Below are positions 8,260 to 17,817 of a stretch of DNA of 64,000 nt, piece after piece. The translations under genes and the position numbers were made by a program. The stretch covers positions 124,001 to 188,000 of the forward strand of contig NZ_NBXB01000029.1 of assembly GCF_003399635.1 (NCBI RefSeq), given 5' to 3'. The notes under the pieces were generated by a model that was not told the origin of the DNA, did not search any database, and was given only the letters and a program-made list of their open reading frames with translations. The DNA is from Subtercola boreus. Lineage in GTDB: Bacteria; Actinomycetota; Actinomycetes; Actinomycetales; Microbacteriaceae. Position 1 is the stretch's first letter. The number at the start of each line of letters is the position of its first letter.

Positions 8260-8350
8260 AGCGGCGAGGAGGGGGGCGAGGCGCGGAGGGTGCGGGGAAG
8301 GAGGCGCGGGGCGCGTAGAGAGCGAAGGAGGGGCGGGGGCGGGGCGGAAG

Positions 8351-8414
8351 GGGCAAGGTGGGCAAGGGGGAAAGGGGGGAAAGGGGGGCAAGGGGGGCAA
8401 GGGGGGCAAGGGGC
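8351..8414. repeat. G-rich 9-bp tandem repeat (caagggggg) upstream of the aldo/keto reductase
   Basis: About seven units of a 9-bp repeat (caagggggg with aaagggggg variants) form a run of G5-G6 tracts on the + strand, ending about 18 bases before the reductase start. Four or more closely spaced G-tracts fit a G-quadruplex, in the DNA or in the mRNA leader. Confidence 0.8.
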
Positions 8415-8422
8415 GAGCCTAG

Positions 8423-9409
<987 letters not shown>

Positions 9410-9417
9410 CTACCCCC

Positions 9418-9482
9418 GAGAATGACACTTCGCGCCGAGATCGAAAGGTCTCCCTGGCAGTCCGGCGCGGAAGTGTCGTCTC
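9418..9482. repeat. Foldback element between the aldo/keto reductase and tatB
   Basis: Arms 9418-9437 (gagaatgacacttcgcgccg) and 9463-9482 (cggcgcggaagtgtcgtctc) pair along almost their whole length with 1-nt bulges and a 25-nt spacer. It starts 9 bases after the reductase stop, in the gap between convergent genes. No T-tract. Confidence 0.65.
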
Positions 9483-9542
9483 GCGCGGGAACGCGACGCT
9501 AGGCGCAAGAGGGAGGGCGGGAGACCCGAGCGGGAGGGCGGG

Positions 9543-10313
9543 TCAGGTGGCTTCGGTGTCGAAGGGAGCCGCCATGGCCGGCTGGGCGTCGGCCAGTCGC
9601 GCCTCGGACTTGCGGCCGGAGAGGTAGGCGGGGCCAGACGTTCCGGCGCTGCTGGCTGAAACGGCGACGGCTGACGCGGCACCGGCAGGCGCGGCACCGG
9701 CGGGCCGGGCACCGGCGGCAACGTCATTGGCGAACCCGTCATTGGCAGGCCCATCACCGGCTGGCACATCATTGGCTGGCACATCATTGGCTGGCACATC
9801 ATTGGCTGGCACATCATTGGCTGGCACATCATTGGCTGGCACATCATTGGCTGGCACCGACAGCGACACACCTGGACCGTCGTCGAACGACGCGTCTTCG
9901 GCGAGCGACTGCGCCAGCGCGTCGGCCGGGGCGTCCTTCGCGAGACTCACACCCGCAGCACCGGCGGCCATGGCAGCAGCGGCACCGGGCGCCTGGGCCG
10001 TCTGGAGAGAAGCAGCCATCGGAGCCGACGGCTTCACGGGCACCGGATCCGGCTCGGCCGGGTCTTCGAGCAGGGCGTCACGGATGATGCGGCGCGGGTC
10101 GTACTGGCGAGGGTCGAGCTTCTTCCACTCGACTTCGTCGAAGTCGGGACCCATCTCCTCCTTCATCCGGTTCTTCGCACCGTTGGTGAAGTCGCGGAGC
10201 TGCCGGACGAATTTGGCCAGCACGGAGGCGTAGTGCGGCAGGCGCTCAGGACCGATCACGAACGCGGCAACAACGCCGATGATGATGAGCTTCTCGAACG
10301 TCAACCCGAACAT
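9543..10313 (-). CDS. tatB: Twin-arginine translocase subunit TatB
   Basis: The 256-residue membrane protein is the TatB subunit that helps TatC bind twin-arginine signal peptides. It begins with one short transmembrane helix (MFGLTFEKLIIIGVVAAFVIGPERLP, with the family Gly-Pro-Glu hinge), followed by an amphipathic helix and the FTNGAKNRMKEEMGPDFDEVEWKKLDPRQYDPRRI region typical of actinobacteria. The remaining ~160 residues are a low-complexity Ala/Pro-rich tail, including six exact VPAND pentapeptides at about residues 154-183. The tail is longer than in most TatB proteins. EfeB in this window carries a Tat-type signal and is a plausible substrate. tatA and tatC are not in the window. Confidence 0.88.
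   Translation of the reverse strand: MFGLTFEKLIIIGVVAAFVIGPERLPHYASVLAKFVRQLRDFTNGAKNRMKEEMGPDFDEVEWKKLDPRQYDPRRIIRDALLEDPAEPDPVPVKPSAPMAASLQTAQAPGAAAAMAAGAAGVSLAKDAPADALAQSLAEDASFDDGPGVSLSVPANDVPANDVPANDVPANDVPANDVPANDVPAGDGPANDGFANDVAAGARPAGAAPAGAASAVAVSASSAGTSGPAYLSGRKSEARLADAQPAMAAPFDTEAT
9761..9850. repeat. 15-bp minisatellite inside tatB, six exact copies
   Basis: Six exact head-to-tail copies of ctggcacatcattgg, with degenerate copies on the 9721-9760 side. On the minus strand they encode VPAND repeats in the disordered tail of TatB. The unit is a multiple of three, so copy-number change would keep the frame. Confidence 0.95.
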
Positions 10314-10418
10314 GTGTACACCCTACTTGACGAATTGCCGGAACTTCTCACTTGCGGTCGAGGCGGTCGACACCTCGTCGCAAGGTGGCATCTAAGCTGA
10401 ACCCGGAGGTCATTACCT

Positions 10419-11048
10419 GTGTCGAAAGAGACCAACTGGAAGTACGCCGAAGACATCGTGACGGAGCCGGCGGTGATCGTCGATGCACGCGCGCATGCGG
10501 GCGAGGTCGGCGTCGAATCGGTGAGCCCGGGCATCGGCGCGCAGCTCGCCGTTCTCGCGGGCGCTGCCGCCGCGCGCTCGATCGTCGAGATCGGCACCGG
10601 CCTCGGCGTCTCCGGGCTCTGGATGCTCGCGGGGGCCCCGACCGCCACCCTCACGTCGATCGACACCGAGGTCGACAGGCAGCAGTCCGCCCGCGCAGCC
10701 TTCACCGCCTCGGGTGTCGCCGCGAACCGTATCCGGCTCATCACCGGGCGCGCGAAAGACGTGCTCCCGCGCATGAACGAGGGCTCTTACGACCTCGTGC
10801 TGGTCGACGCCGATCCGGAATCCGTGATCGAGTACGTCGAACACGGCCTGCGGCTCGTGCGGGTGGGCGGAACCGTCGCCGTGCCCCACGCGCTCTGGCG
10901 CGACCGGGTGGCGGATCCTGTGCAGCGCGACGACACCGTCGCCGACTTCCGGTCGCTGATCAGCGAGCTGTCGCAGTCGAGCGCTGTCATCACCGCGCTC
11001 TCGCCGATCGGCGACGGGCTGCTCCAGATCACGAAGGTGCTCGGCTGA
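10419..11048 (+). CDS. SAM-dependent O-methyltransferase (class I, COMT-like)
   Basis: The 209-residue cytosolic protein resembles the small cation-dependent O-methyltransferases (Methyltransf_24/3 type). Motif I is IVEIGTGLGVSGLWML (about 50-65), the acidic ribose-binding region is LTSIDTEVD, and the metal/SAM motif DLVLVDADPES follows. The substrate is unknown. The GTG at 10419 begins the conserved MSKETNWKYAED segment and is preceded by a GGAGG-like site (10406-10410). It is divergent from tatB with 105 bases between, and convergent with the DUF3117 gene across a strong hairpin. Confidence 0.85.
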   Translation: MSKETNWKYAEDIVTEPAVIVDARAHAGEVGVESVSPGIGAQLAVLAGAAAARSIVEIGTGLGVSGLWMLAGAPTATLTSIDTEVDRQQSARAAFTASGVAANRIRLITGRAKDVLPRMNEGSYDLVLVDADPESVIEYVEHGLRLVRVGGTVAVPHALWRDRVADPVQRDDTVADFRSLISELSQSSAVITALSPIGDGLLQITKVLG

Positions 11049-11088
11049 GCCGACCCGCGCTGAGCCGACCCGCGCTGAGCCGACCCAC
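11044..11088. repeat. 15-bp tandem repeat at the methyltransferase stop codon
   Basis: Three copies of gctgagccgacccgc (11044-11058, 11059-11073, 11074-11088, the last with one change). The first copy contains the TGA stop of the methyltransferase, and the other copies repeat that TGA in the same frame. Confidence 0.9.
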
Positions 11089-11107
11089 CGCTCAACCGCC
11101 CCGTACG

Positions 11108-11161
11108 CGGAGAGAAGCCCCCGTCATCCTGCAACTGCAGGGCGACGGGGGCTTCTCTCCG
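11108..11161. terminator. Bidirectional terminator hairpin
   Basis: A perfect 18-bp stem (11108-11125, cggagagaagcccccgtc, and 11144-11161) encloses an 18-nt loop that itself folds (cctgca-ac-tgcagg). It lies between the convergent methyltransferase and DUF3117 genes. The U-tract is poor, as is common for GC-rich actinobacterial terminators. Confidence 0.8.
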
Positions 11162-11170
11162 TGAGGCGTC

Positions 11171-11344
11171 TCAGGCGGGCGCCACGACTCCCGCGAGGGC
11201 GTCGTGCAACTCCCGGGCCTCAGCGTCGTTGACGGAGACCACAAGCCTGCCGCCTCCTTCGAGAGGCACTCGCACAATGATGAGGCGTCCTTCTTTGACG
11301 GCCTCCATTGGTCCGTCGCCGGTCCTGGGTTTCATGGCGGCCAT
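11171..11344 (-). CDS. DUF3117 domain protein
   Basis: The 57-residue protein starts MAAMKPRTGDGPMEAVKEGR and continues IIVRVPLEGGGRLVVSVNDAEARELHDAL. This is the complete DUF3117 family, a small conserved protein found across actinobacteria with no assigned biochemical function. The ATG at 11344 is chosen over an upstream in-frame ATG because it has AAGGGGAG at a good distance and matches the family N-terminus. It appears monocistronic, ending at the strong hairpin at 11108-11161. Confidence 0.9.
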   Translation of the reverse strand: MAAMKPRTGDGPMEAVKEGRLIIVRVPLEGGGRLVVSVNDAEARELHDALAGVVAPA

Positions 11345-11437
11345 GCGGCTCCCCTTCCGTGGTGTCGTACTTCCATTATCCAGCATTCTGCAAGGTGTCT
11401 CGAACCTCGGCCCGTGCTGGGGGCGGGCAGCTCTGGG

Positions 11438-12646
11438 TTACGGCGGGGTCCAGTCGGATCCGTCGACGCCCCAGCAGATCAACAGCCATCCCCACTGGGC
11501 CGCCAGGAACGCGATCACGACCACGACGCGGTAGATGCGCGACTTCGGCAGCGCCACCACCCCGAGAAGCGGGAACAGGGGCATCAGCAGCCGGAACACG
11601 CTCGACTGCGGGAAGAACACCGCGAGCAGGTAGAGCACGTAGGCGATCACCCAGAACCGGAGATCAAGCGAGATGCGCTTCACGCCTCGTGTCGCCATGA
11701 ACAGGCCGAACGCGATCACGAGCAGAACCACGACGACGGCGCCCGCTGGCACCCCGAGCCACCAGTTGCCGCCCTGGATCCACGAGGCGAAGGGGATGAG
11801 GTGGCTGTAGCCGATGTACGCGGCACGCCAGGCGAGCTCCGTCTCGGTATATGCCTGCGCGTAGCCGGTTGCTCCCCAGGCGATGAGGGTCCAGACGAGT
11901 CCCACCATGATGCTGAACGCCGTGACAGCGACCGAGAGCACCCGCTCCCGCATCGGGAAGGGCTCCCTCTCGCGGATCCACCAGCGGTGCACGATGTGGA
12001 ACCCGAGCGCGAGAGCGAACGCGAGCCCGCTCGGGCGCGTGAACGACATCACCAGCACGATGGGGAACAGCCAGGCGTATTTTCGACGCACCAGCAGGTA
12101 CAGCGCCAGCATCAGCAGGAACATGTACATCGACTCGGCGTACGCCACCTGGAACATCGGCGAGACGGGCGCGATGCAGAACAGCAGCACGGCGAACATC
12201 GAGGTGCCCTGCGGCAGCGTCAGGCGCATCAGCCGGTAGAACACCAGGGCCGCGCCGGCGCCGAAGATCACCGACACGAAGACCGACATGTACTCCCACG
12301 GGATGCCCGTGACCGTCGTGAGCCCGCGGATCAGGAACGGATACCCCGGCAGGAACGCCCACGCGTTCTGCTCGACATGCCCCGAGGTGCCGAGCGGCAA
12401 CTGGGAGGGGTACCCCCAGTAGGCGATGATCTTGTACCAGGTGCCGTCCCAGATGGAGGCGTAGTCGAAGTACGAGGGCTGGGCGCCCGTCCACGGGTTC
12501 TTGCCCTGCACGCTGGCCAGCACGAGCAGCATGATGGTGGTCGCCGCACGAGCTGCCACGTAGATGAGCAGCACGGTCATCCACCACGAACTCCACCACC
12601 GTCCGAGCCGGGTCACGGATCGGGGTACGCGTTCCTCTGTGATCAC
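11438..12646 (-). CDS. PIG-V-like membrane mannosyltransferase
   Basis: The 402-residue polytopic protein has roughly nine or ten hydrophobic helices. The first extracellular loop carries WDGTWYKIIAYWGYP and the following QNAWAFLPGYPFLIRG, matching the PIG-V/GT-C mannosyltransferase pattern (an acidic residue in a WDG motif after the first helix). Such enzymes use a polyprenyl-linked sugar donor outside the membrane; the acceptor here is unknown. The GTG at 12646 overlaps the dapE stop (GTGA), so translation is coupled to dapE although no functional link is evident. A longer in-frame start at 12685 would sit inside dapE and is less likely. Confidence 0.75.
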   Translation of the reverse strand: MITEERVPRSVTRLGRWWSSWWMTVLLIYVAARAATTIMLLVLASVQGKNPWTGAQPSYFDYASIWDGTWYKIIAYWGYPSQLPLGTSGHVEQNAWAFLPGYPFLIRGLTTVTGIPWEYMSVFVSVIFGAGAALVFYRLMRLTLPQGTSMFAVLLFCIAPVSPMFQVAYAESMYMFLLMLALYLLVRRKYAWLFPIVLVMSFTRPSGLAFALALGFHIVHRWWIREREPFPMRERVLSVAVTAFSIMVGLVWTLIAWGATGYAQAYTETELAWRAAYIGYSHLIPFASWIQGGNWWLGVPAGAVVVVLLVIAFGLFMATRGVKRISLDLRFWVIAYVLYLLAVFFPQSSVFRLLMPLFPLLGVVALPKSRIYRVVVVIAFLAAQWGWLLICWGVDGSDWTPP

Positions 12647-13743
12647 GACGTCTTCGAGAGCCAGAGCCGCAGGGCCTGCTCGCACGAGGTGATCTGGCTG
12701 AGGAGCACCCGCTCGTCGTCGGCGTGGGCCTTCATCGGGTCGCCCGGGCCGAAGTTCACCGAGGGGATGCCGAGGGCGGAGAAACGGGCGACATCCGTCC
12801 AGCCGTATTTGGGCTTCGCCTCGCCGCCGACCGCCGCGAGGAATTCCTGGGCGAGCGGCGCGTCGAGCCCGGGGCGGGCGCCCTCCGCGAGGTCGACGAC
12901 CGTGATCTCGTAGTCGCCGAACAGCTCGTGCATGTGCGCGATCGCCTCCTCGCCCGAGCGGCTCGGGGCGAAACGGTAGTTGATGTGCACCATCGCCTCA
13001 TCCGGGATGACGTTGCTGGCCACTCCCCCGCTGATGCCCACGGCGTTCAGGCCCTCGCGGTAGACGAGGCCGTCGACCTCGACCTCGCGCGCCCGGTAGG
13101 CGGCGAGCGTGTCGAGCACCGGTGCGAGCTTGTGGATGGCGTTCGACCCGACCCAACCCCTGGCCGAGTGCGAACGCTTGCCGAACGCGCGCACCTCGAT
13201 GCGGAGGTTGCCGTTGCAGCCTCCCTCGATCTGGCTGTTCGACGGTTCGCCGAGGATCGAGAAGTCGCCCACGAACAGGTCCGGCCGGTTGGCGGCGAGC
13301 CGGCCGAGGCCGTTCAGCGCGGCAGAGACCTCCTCGTGGTCGTACCACATCCACGTGATGTCGACCCGGGGGTCGGTGAGTTCGGCGGCGAGCTTCAGCT
13401 GCACCGCGACGCCGGCTTTCATGTCGACCGTGCCCCGGCCCCACAGATAGTCGGCGCCGTCCTCGGTCTCGTAGCGGCTCGGCACGTTGTCGTTCTCGGG
13501 CACCACGTCGATGTGACCGGCGATCACGACGCGTTGGCCCCGCCCGAGATTCGTGCGGGCCACGACCGTGTCCCCGTCGCGGATGATCTCCAAATGCGCA
13601 GAGCCCTGCAGGCTTCTGACGATCGCGTCGGCGAGCGGACCCTCGTCACCCGAGACCGAATGGATGTCGACCAGCTGTCGGGTGAGCTCGACGGAGCTCG
13701 CCCCCAGGTCGAGCGGGATGATCGTGGTGGGGGCGTCCGGCAT
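12643..13743 (-). CDS. dapE: Succinyl-diaminopimelate desuccinylase
   Basis: The 366-residue M20 family zinc hydrolase releases succinate from N-succinyl-LL-2,6-diaminopimelate to give LL-DAP for lysine and peptidoglycan. The metal-site motifs are [35 protein letters not shown] (catalytic glutamate), [14 protein letters not shown], and the C-terminal histidine in [10 protein letters not shown]. The dimerization domain spans about 175-290. It is divergent from dapD, with 104 bases between the starts, so one intergenic region may control both. dapC lies a few genes away, making the succinylase branch nearly complete in this window. Confidence 0.95.
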   Translation of the reverse strand: MPDAPTTIIPLDLGASSVELTRQLVDIHSVSGDEGPLADAIVRSLQGSAHLEIIRDGDTVVARTNLGRGQRVVIAGHIDVVPENDNVPSRYETEDGADYLWGRGTVDMKAGVAVQLKLAAELTDPRVDITWMWYDHEEVSAALNGLGRLAANRPDLFVGDFSILGEPSNSQIEGGCNGNLRIEVRAFGKRSHSARGWVGSNAIHKLAPVLDTLAAYRAREVEVDGLVYREGLNAVGISGGVASNVIPDEAMVHINYRFAPSRSGEEAIAHMHELFGDYEITVVDLAEGARPGLDAPLAQEFLAAVGGEAKPKYGWTDVARFSALGIPSVNFGPGDPMKAHADDERVLLSQITSCEQALRLWLSKTS

Positions 13744-13847
13744 GCGGCCCAGTTTATCGGTGCCCGCCGGGCTCCGCTGTGAGCCGCCGCCTAGACGCCG
13801 CCAGCGCCGCCGCGCGGGGGCACGGGTGCCGCCGCTACCCTTGGAGC

Positions 13848-14846
13848 ATGACTTCGAACGATGCCCTGCCGACCCACGCCTGGGGCCACGGCCTCGCCAC
13901 CATCGCCGGCGACGGCACCGTGCTCGACACCTGGTATCCCGAGCCCCGCCTCGGTGAGCCGGCCGCTGCCGGCGGCGAGACAGCCGGCGACGCGACATCC
14001 GGTGGCGCAGCATCCGTTCCGGCCGAGCTCGCCGCGCAGGCGACTCCGGATGGCCGGCGGAACGTGCGCGTCGAGGTCGTCACCACGCAGATCGCCCTGA
14101 CCGACCCGCCCGCCTCGACGCCTGACGCGTACCTTCGCCTGCACCTGCTCTCGCACCTGCTCGTGGCGCCGAACACCATCAACCTCGACGGCATCTTCGG
14201 GCACTTGCCGATCACCGTCTGGACCAACGCCGGCCCCGTGCTTCCCGCCGACTTCGACAGGCTCCGCCCCTCGCTCCAGCGCCAGGGCATCGCGGCGCAC
14301 GGCATCGACAAGTTTCCGCGCCTCACCGACTACGTCAGCCCCGACCGCGTGCGCATCGCGGATGCCTCGCGCGTGCGCCTCGGCGCGCACCTCTCCCCGG
14401 GCACAACCGTGATGCACGAGGGTTTCGTGAACTTCAACGCCGGCACCCTCGGCGCCTCGATGGTCGAGGGCCGCATCTCGCAGGGCGTCGTCGTCGGCGA
14501 CGGATCGGATGTCGGGGGTGGCGCATCCATCATGGGAACGCTCTCGGGCGGCGGAACCCAGCGCATCTCGATCGGCGAGCGCGCCCTGCTCGGGGCGAAC
14601 TCGGGCATCGGCATCTCGATCGGCGACGACTCCGTGGTGGAGGCCGGCCTCTACGTGACGGCCGGCACGAAGGTGCGCCTCGTCGGCGCGGCACCCCGGA
14701 ACGACGGGTCGACGCCGACCGTCAAGGCCGTAGAACTCTCAGGCCGCCCCAACCTGCTCTTTCGCCGCAACTCCCTCACGGGCGCGGTCGAGGTGCTCTC
14801 GCGCACCGGCGCCGGCGTCACTCTGAACGAGACCCTGCACGCCTGA
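13848..14846 (+). CDS. dapD: 2,3,4,5-tetrahydropyridine-2,6-dicarboxylate N-succinyltransferase
   Basis: The 332-residue protein is an actinobacterial-type DapD. It transfers succinyl from succinyl-CoA to tetrahydrodipicolinate. The N-terminus ([23 protein letters not shown]) is the form seen in mycobacteria and corynebacteria, followed by [10 protein letters not shown] and [16 protein letters not shown]. The C-terminal half is a left-handed beta helix of hexapeptide repeats ([43 protein letters not shown]). GGAG at 13842-13845 is very close to the ATG. There is an extra Ala/Gly-rich insert near residues 40-65. It is divergent from dapE. Confidence 0.95.
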   Translation: MTSNDALPTHAWGHGLATIAGDGTVLDTWYPEPRLGEPAAAGGETAGDATSGGAASVPAELAAQATPDGRRNVRVEVVTTQIALTDPPASTPDAYLRLHLLSHLLVAPNTINLDGIFGHLPITVWTNAGPVLPADFDRLRPSLQRQGIAAHGIDKFPRLTDYVSPDRVRIADASRVRLGAHLSPGTTVMHEGFVNFNAGTLGASMVEGRISQGVVVGDGSDVGGGASIMGTLSGGGTQRISIGERALLGANSGIGISIGDDSVVEAGLYVTAGTKVRLVGAAPRNDGSTPTVKAVELSGRPNLLFRRNSLTGAVEVLSRTGAGVTLNETLHA

Positions 14847-14855
14847 CCCTGTAAC

Positions 14856-14921
14856 GAATTCGGCGGCCACAGGCCCATCCGCCCGCCATAGCGGCGAGGA
14901 TTGGCCTGTGGCCGCCGATTC
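14856..14921. repeat. Long foldback element between dapD and gltA
   Basis: Arms 14856-14880 and 14898-14921 pair over about 24 nt with one bulge and one mismatch; the core is ggcggccacaggcc. The spacer is 17 nt. It begins 9 bases after the dapD stop and is the longest stem of this type in the window. It lies between convergent genes and could act as a bidirectional terminator, but no T-tract follows on either strand. Confidence 0.75.
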
Positions 14922-14948
14922 ATCGATCAGGCTGGCGGGCGGCGCGGG

Positions 14949-16286
14949 TCAGCGGTCAGCGGGCCACTGGCGCTCGGGGCTGCCCAGGTAGAGCTGCTGC
15001 GGGCGACCGATCTTCGTGGCCGGGTCGGTCTGCATCTCGCGCCAGTGCGCGATCCAGCCGGGCAGGCGCCCGATCGCGAACAGCACCGTGAACATGCGCG
15101 TCGGGAACCCCATCGCCTTGTAGATGACCCCGGTGTAGAAGTCGACGTTCGGGTACAGGCGCCGGGAGATGAAGTAGTCGTCGGCCAGGGCGATCGCCTC
15201 GAGCTCCTTGGCGATGTCGAGCAGGTCGTCCTGCACTCCGAGGGCGGCGAGCACCTCGTCGGCGGCCTCCTTCACGAGCTTGGCGCGCGGGTCGTAGTTC
15301 TTGTAGACGCGGTGCCCGAAGCCCATGAGACGGATGCCCGCCTCCTTGTTCTTGACCCGCTCGACGAACTTCTCGACACCCTCGCCCGAGTCCCGGATCT
15401 GCGCCAGCATCGTGAGGACAGCTTCGTTCGCTCCGCCGTGCAGCGGGCCGTAGAGCGCGTTGATACCGGCCGAGATCGACGCGAACATGTTGGCCTCGGT
15501 CGACCCGACGAGGCGAACCGTCGACGTCGAGGCGTTCTGCTCGTGGTCTTCGTGCAGGATGAGCAGGCGCTCGAGCGCCTTCGAGAGCACGGGGTTCGCG
15601 ACGTACGGCTCCGCCATGGTGCCGAAGTTCAGCCGCAGGAAGTTGTCGATGAAGCTGAGCGAGTTGTCGGGGTAGAGGAAAGCCTGCCCGAGGCTCTTCT
15701 TGTGCGCGTACGCCGCCATCACTGGCAGCTTCGCCAGCAGGCGGATCGTCGAGATCTCGACGTGCTCCGGGTTCCGCGGGTCGAGGGAGTCCTGATAGTA
15801 GGTCGACAGCGCCGAGATGCCCGCCGAGAGCACCGACATCGGGTGCGCGTTGTGCGGCAGCGCGTCGAAGAAGCGCTTGAGGTCCTCGTGCAGAAGCGTG
15901 TGGTGACGGATCTCGTTGTCGAACTTCTCGAGCTGCGAAGCCGTCGGCAGCTCGCCGTAGATGAGCAGCCAGGCCGTCTCGAGATAGGTGGAGTGCTCGG
16001 CGATCTGGTCGATCGGATACCCACGATAGCGCAGGATCCCCTTGTCGCCGTCGATGTAGGTGATGCTCGACCGGGTGGCCGAGGTGTTCACGAACCCGTA
16101 GTCGAGGGTGGTCAGACCGGTCTGCTTCGTGAACGTCGAGATGTCGACGGAGGATGCACCGTCGGCGCTCGTGAGGATCGGGAACTCCGCTGTGCCGCCG
16201 GGGAACGTCAGGGTGGCCTTCTGCTCGGCGGGCTCCTTTTCGGGGGCCTTCTGCCCTACGTCTGCAGCCTGATCGGTGTCGCCCAC
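14949..16286 (-). CDS. gltA: Citrate synthase (type II)
   Basis: The 445-residue citrate synthase condenses oxaloacetate and acetyl-CoA at the entry of the TCA cycle. It has the type II (hexameric, gram-negative-like) layout: a ~55-residue N-terminal domain, LDYGFVNTSATRSSITYIDG, and the catalytic motifs PLHGGANEAVL, GFGHRVYKNYDPRA and NVDFYTGVIYKAMG, which provide the two histidines and the aspartate. The first ~20 residues are a charged leader (GDTDQAADVGQKAPEKEPAEQ) outside the fold. It is on the same strand as dapC, with 31 bases between, which suggests one transcript from the fdxA side or its own promoter in dapC. Confidence 0.96.
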   Translation of the reverse strand: MGDTDQAADVGQKAPEKEPAEQKATLTFPGGTAEFPILTSADGASSVDISTFTKQTGLTTLDYGFVNTSATRSSITYIDGDKGILRYRGYPIDQIAEHSTYLETAWLLIYGELPTASQLEKFDNEIRHHTLLHEDLKRFFDALPHNAHPMSVLSAGISALSTYYQDSLDPRNPEHVEISTIRLLAKLPVMAAYAHKKSLGQAFLYPDNSLSFIDNFLRLNFGTMAEPYVANPVLSKALERLLILHEDHEQNASTSTVRLVGSTEANMFASISAGINALYGPLHGGANEAVLTMLAQIRDSGEGVEKFVERVKNKEAGIRLMGFGHRVYKNYDPRAKLVKEAADEVLAALGVQDDLLDIAKELEAIALADDYFISRRLYPNVDFYTGVIYKAMGFPTRMFTVLFAIGRLPGWIAHWREMQTDPATKIGRPQQLYLGSPERQWPADR

Positions 16287-16317
16287 GGCGCCTCCTTGAG
16301 ATTCGTGATGTGCACAC

Positions 16318-17451
16318 TCAGCCTAAAGCACTGGGCGAACCCAGCCGTTCGGCCGCTGCCGTGATGCGTTCGTCTGACGCGGTGAGCGAGAACCGCACGT
16401 GCTCGGGGAAGTGGTCGCCGTAGAACGGGCCGGGGCCGGCGAGGATGCCGAGCCCTGCGAGCCGGTCGATGCTCTGCCACGCTTCCCGGCCCTCGCTCGC
16501 CCAGAGGTAGAGCCCCGCCTCGCTCCGGTCGATGCGGAACCCGCTCTGCTCGAGCGCCGGCTTCAGGATGTCGCGGCGAGCCCGGTAGAGCTCCTTCTGG
16601 TGTGCGACGTGCCGGTCGTCACCGAGCGCGGCGACCATCGCCGTCTGCACGGGGGCGGGCGGCATCATGCCGGAGTGCTTCCGCACGGTCAGGAGCCGCT
16701 CGATGAGCACCTCGTCGCCCGCCACGAAAGCGGCGCGGTAGCCCGCGAGGTTCGACTGCTTGCTGAGCGAGTACACCGCGAGCACGCCGGTCACGTCGAC
16801 GACGCCGTCGTCGCCCGTCACCACGCGGGGGTCGAGGATGCTCGGCACAGGCGAAGCAGCCCACTCCCCCTCCCAGCCGAGCTCGGCGTAGCACTCGTCG
16901 TTCGCGATCGTGGCCCCCAACGCACGCGCGCGTTCGACCGCCCGGCGGAGGGCAGGCGCATCCAGAACCGCACCGTCGGGGTTGCCGGGCGAGTTCAACC
17001 AGACCAGCTTCGTGCCGGCCGGCCATTCAGCGGGGTCGTCGGAGGCGAACGAACGGGCCCCGGCGATGGTCGCGCCGATCTCGTAGGTCGGGTACGCGGC
17101 CCTCGGATGAACGACCACATCGCCCTCGCCGAGACCGAGCATGAAGGGCAACCAGGCGACGAGCTCCTTGGAGCCGATGGTCGGAAGCACCTGGGCCGGG
17201 GTCAACCCGGCGACCCCCCGGCGCCGCTCGAACCAGGAACTGATGGCGTTCCGGAGCTCAGGGCTCCCCGCCGTGGCCGGGTAGGAATGGGCATCCGTCG
17301 CCGCCGCGAGCGCCTGCCGCACGACATCCGGCGTCGGATCGACCGGCGAACCGATCGACAGGTCCACGATGCCGCCCGGATGTGCCTTCGCCTTCGCGGC
17401 GAACGGGGTCATCGCGTCCCATGGGTAGTCGGGCAGGGAGCCGAGCGTCAC
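16318..17451 (-). CDS. dapC: Succinyldiaminopimelate transaminase
   Basis: The 377-residue class I/II PLP aminotransferase matches the actinobacterial DapC next to fdxA. It converts N-succinyl-2-amino-6-ketopimelate to N-succinyl-LL-DAP. Motifs: FPWD-like N-terminus PDYPWDAMTPFAAKAKAHPGGIVDLSIGSP, PTIGSKELVAWLP, WLNSPGNPDGAVLD (PLP-binding Asn/Pro), YSLSKQSNLAGYRAAF with the Schiff-base lysine, and the carboxylate-binding arginine in HVRFSLTA. It is 3 bases after the fdxA stop, so the two are cotranscribed. This linkage is a known actinobacterial arrangement and supports the specific name over a generic aminotransferase. Confidence 0.92.
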   Translation of the reverse strand: MTLGSLPDYPWDAMTPFAAKAKAHPGGIVDLSIGSPVDPTPDVVRQALAAATDAHSYPATAGSPELRNAISSWFERRRGVAGLTPAQVLPTIGSKELVAWLPFMLGLGEGDVVVHPRAAYPTYEIGATIAGARSFASDDPAEWPAGTKLVWLNSPGNPDGAVLDAPALRRAVERARALGATIANDECYAELGWEGEWAASPVPSILDPRVVTGDDGVVDVTGVLAVYSLSKQSNLAGYRAAFVAGDEVLIERLLTVRKHSGMMPPAPVQTAMVAALGDDRHVAHQKELYRARRDILKPALEQSGFRIDRSEAGLYLWASEGREAWQSIDRLAGLGILAGPGPFYGDHFPEHVRFSLTASDERITAAAERLGSPSALG

Positions 17452-17454
17452 CGG

Positions 17455-17781
17455 TTACGCGTGCGTCTCTTGCGGCGGGAGCGCGGAAATGACGGGGTGG
17501 TCCTTCGGGATGACGCCGATCTTCGCAGCGCCCCCCGGGGAACCGATGTCGGTGAAGAACTCCACGTTCGCCTTGTAGTAGTCGGCCCACTCTTCGGGCA
17601 GGTCGTCTTCGTAGTAGATCGCCTCGACGGGGCAGACCGGCTCACACGCACCGCAGTCGACGCACTCGTCGGGGTGGATGTAGAGCGATCGTTCGCCTTC
17701 GTAGATGCAGTCGACAGGGCATTCGTCGATGCACGCGCGGTCTTTGACGTCGACACACGGCAGGGCGATGACATAGGTCAC
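17455..17781 (-). CDS. fdxA: 7Fe ferredoxin (3Fe-4S/4Fe-4S)
   Basis: The 108-residue ferredoxin carries cysteines at 9, 17, 21, 25 and 40, 43, 46, 50, the pattern for one 3Fe-4S and one 4Fe-4S cluster. The sequence starts TYVIALPCVDVKDRACIDECPVDCIYEG and contains CVDCGACEPVCPVEAIYYEDDLP, as in actinobacterial FdxA. It is a small cytosolic electron carrier. The ATG at 17781 follows a GGAAGGATC site (rc of 17787-17796). It is first in the fdxA-dapC(-gltA) unit, with 36 bases back to the upstream DUF6113-like gene. Confidence 0.95.
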   Translation of the reverse strand: MTYVIALPCVDVKDRACIDECPVDCIYEGERSLYIHPDECVDCGACEPVCPVEAIYYEDDLPEEWADYYKANVEFFTDIGSPGGAAKIGVIPKDHPVISALPPQETHA

Positions 17782-17817
17782 GGTGGTGAGATCCTTCCGA
17801 AACGAGCAGGTTCCAGT

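Noticed and set aside
9761-9850. CRISPR array
   Set aside because: Units are 15 bp, contiguous, without spacers, and lie in frame in tatB.
9410-9871. A 153-codon minus-strand frame with repeated MMCQP units
   Set aside because: It is the +1 shadow of the tatB minisatellite in another frame, not a separate repeat protein.
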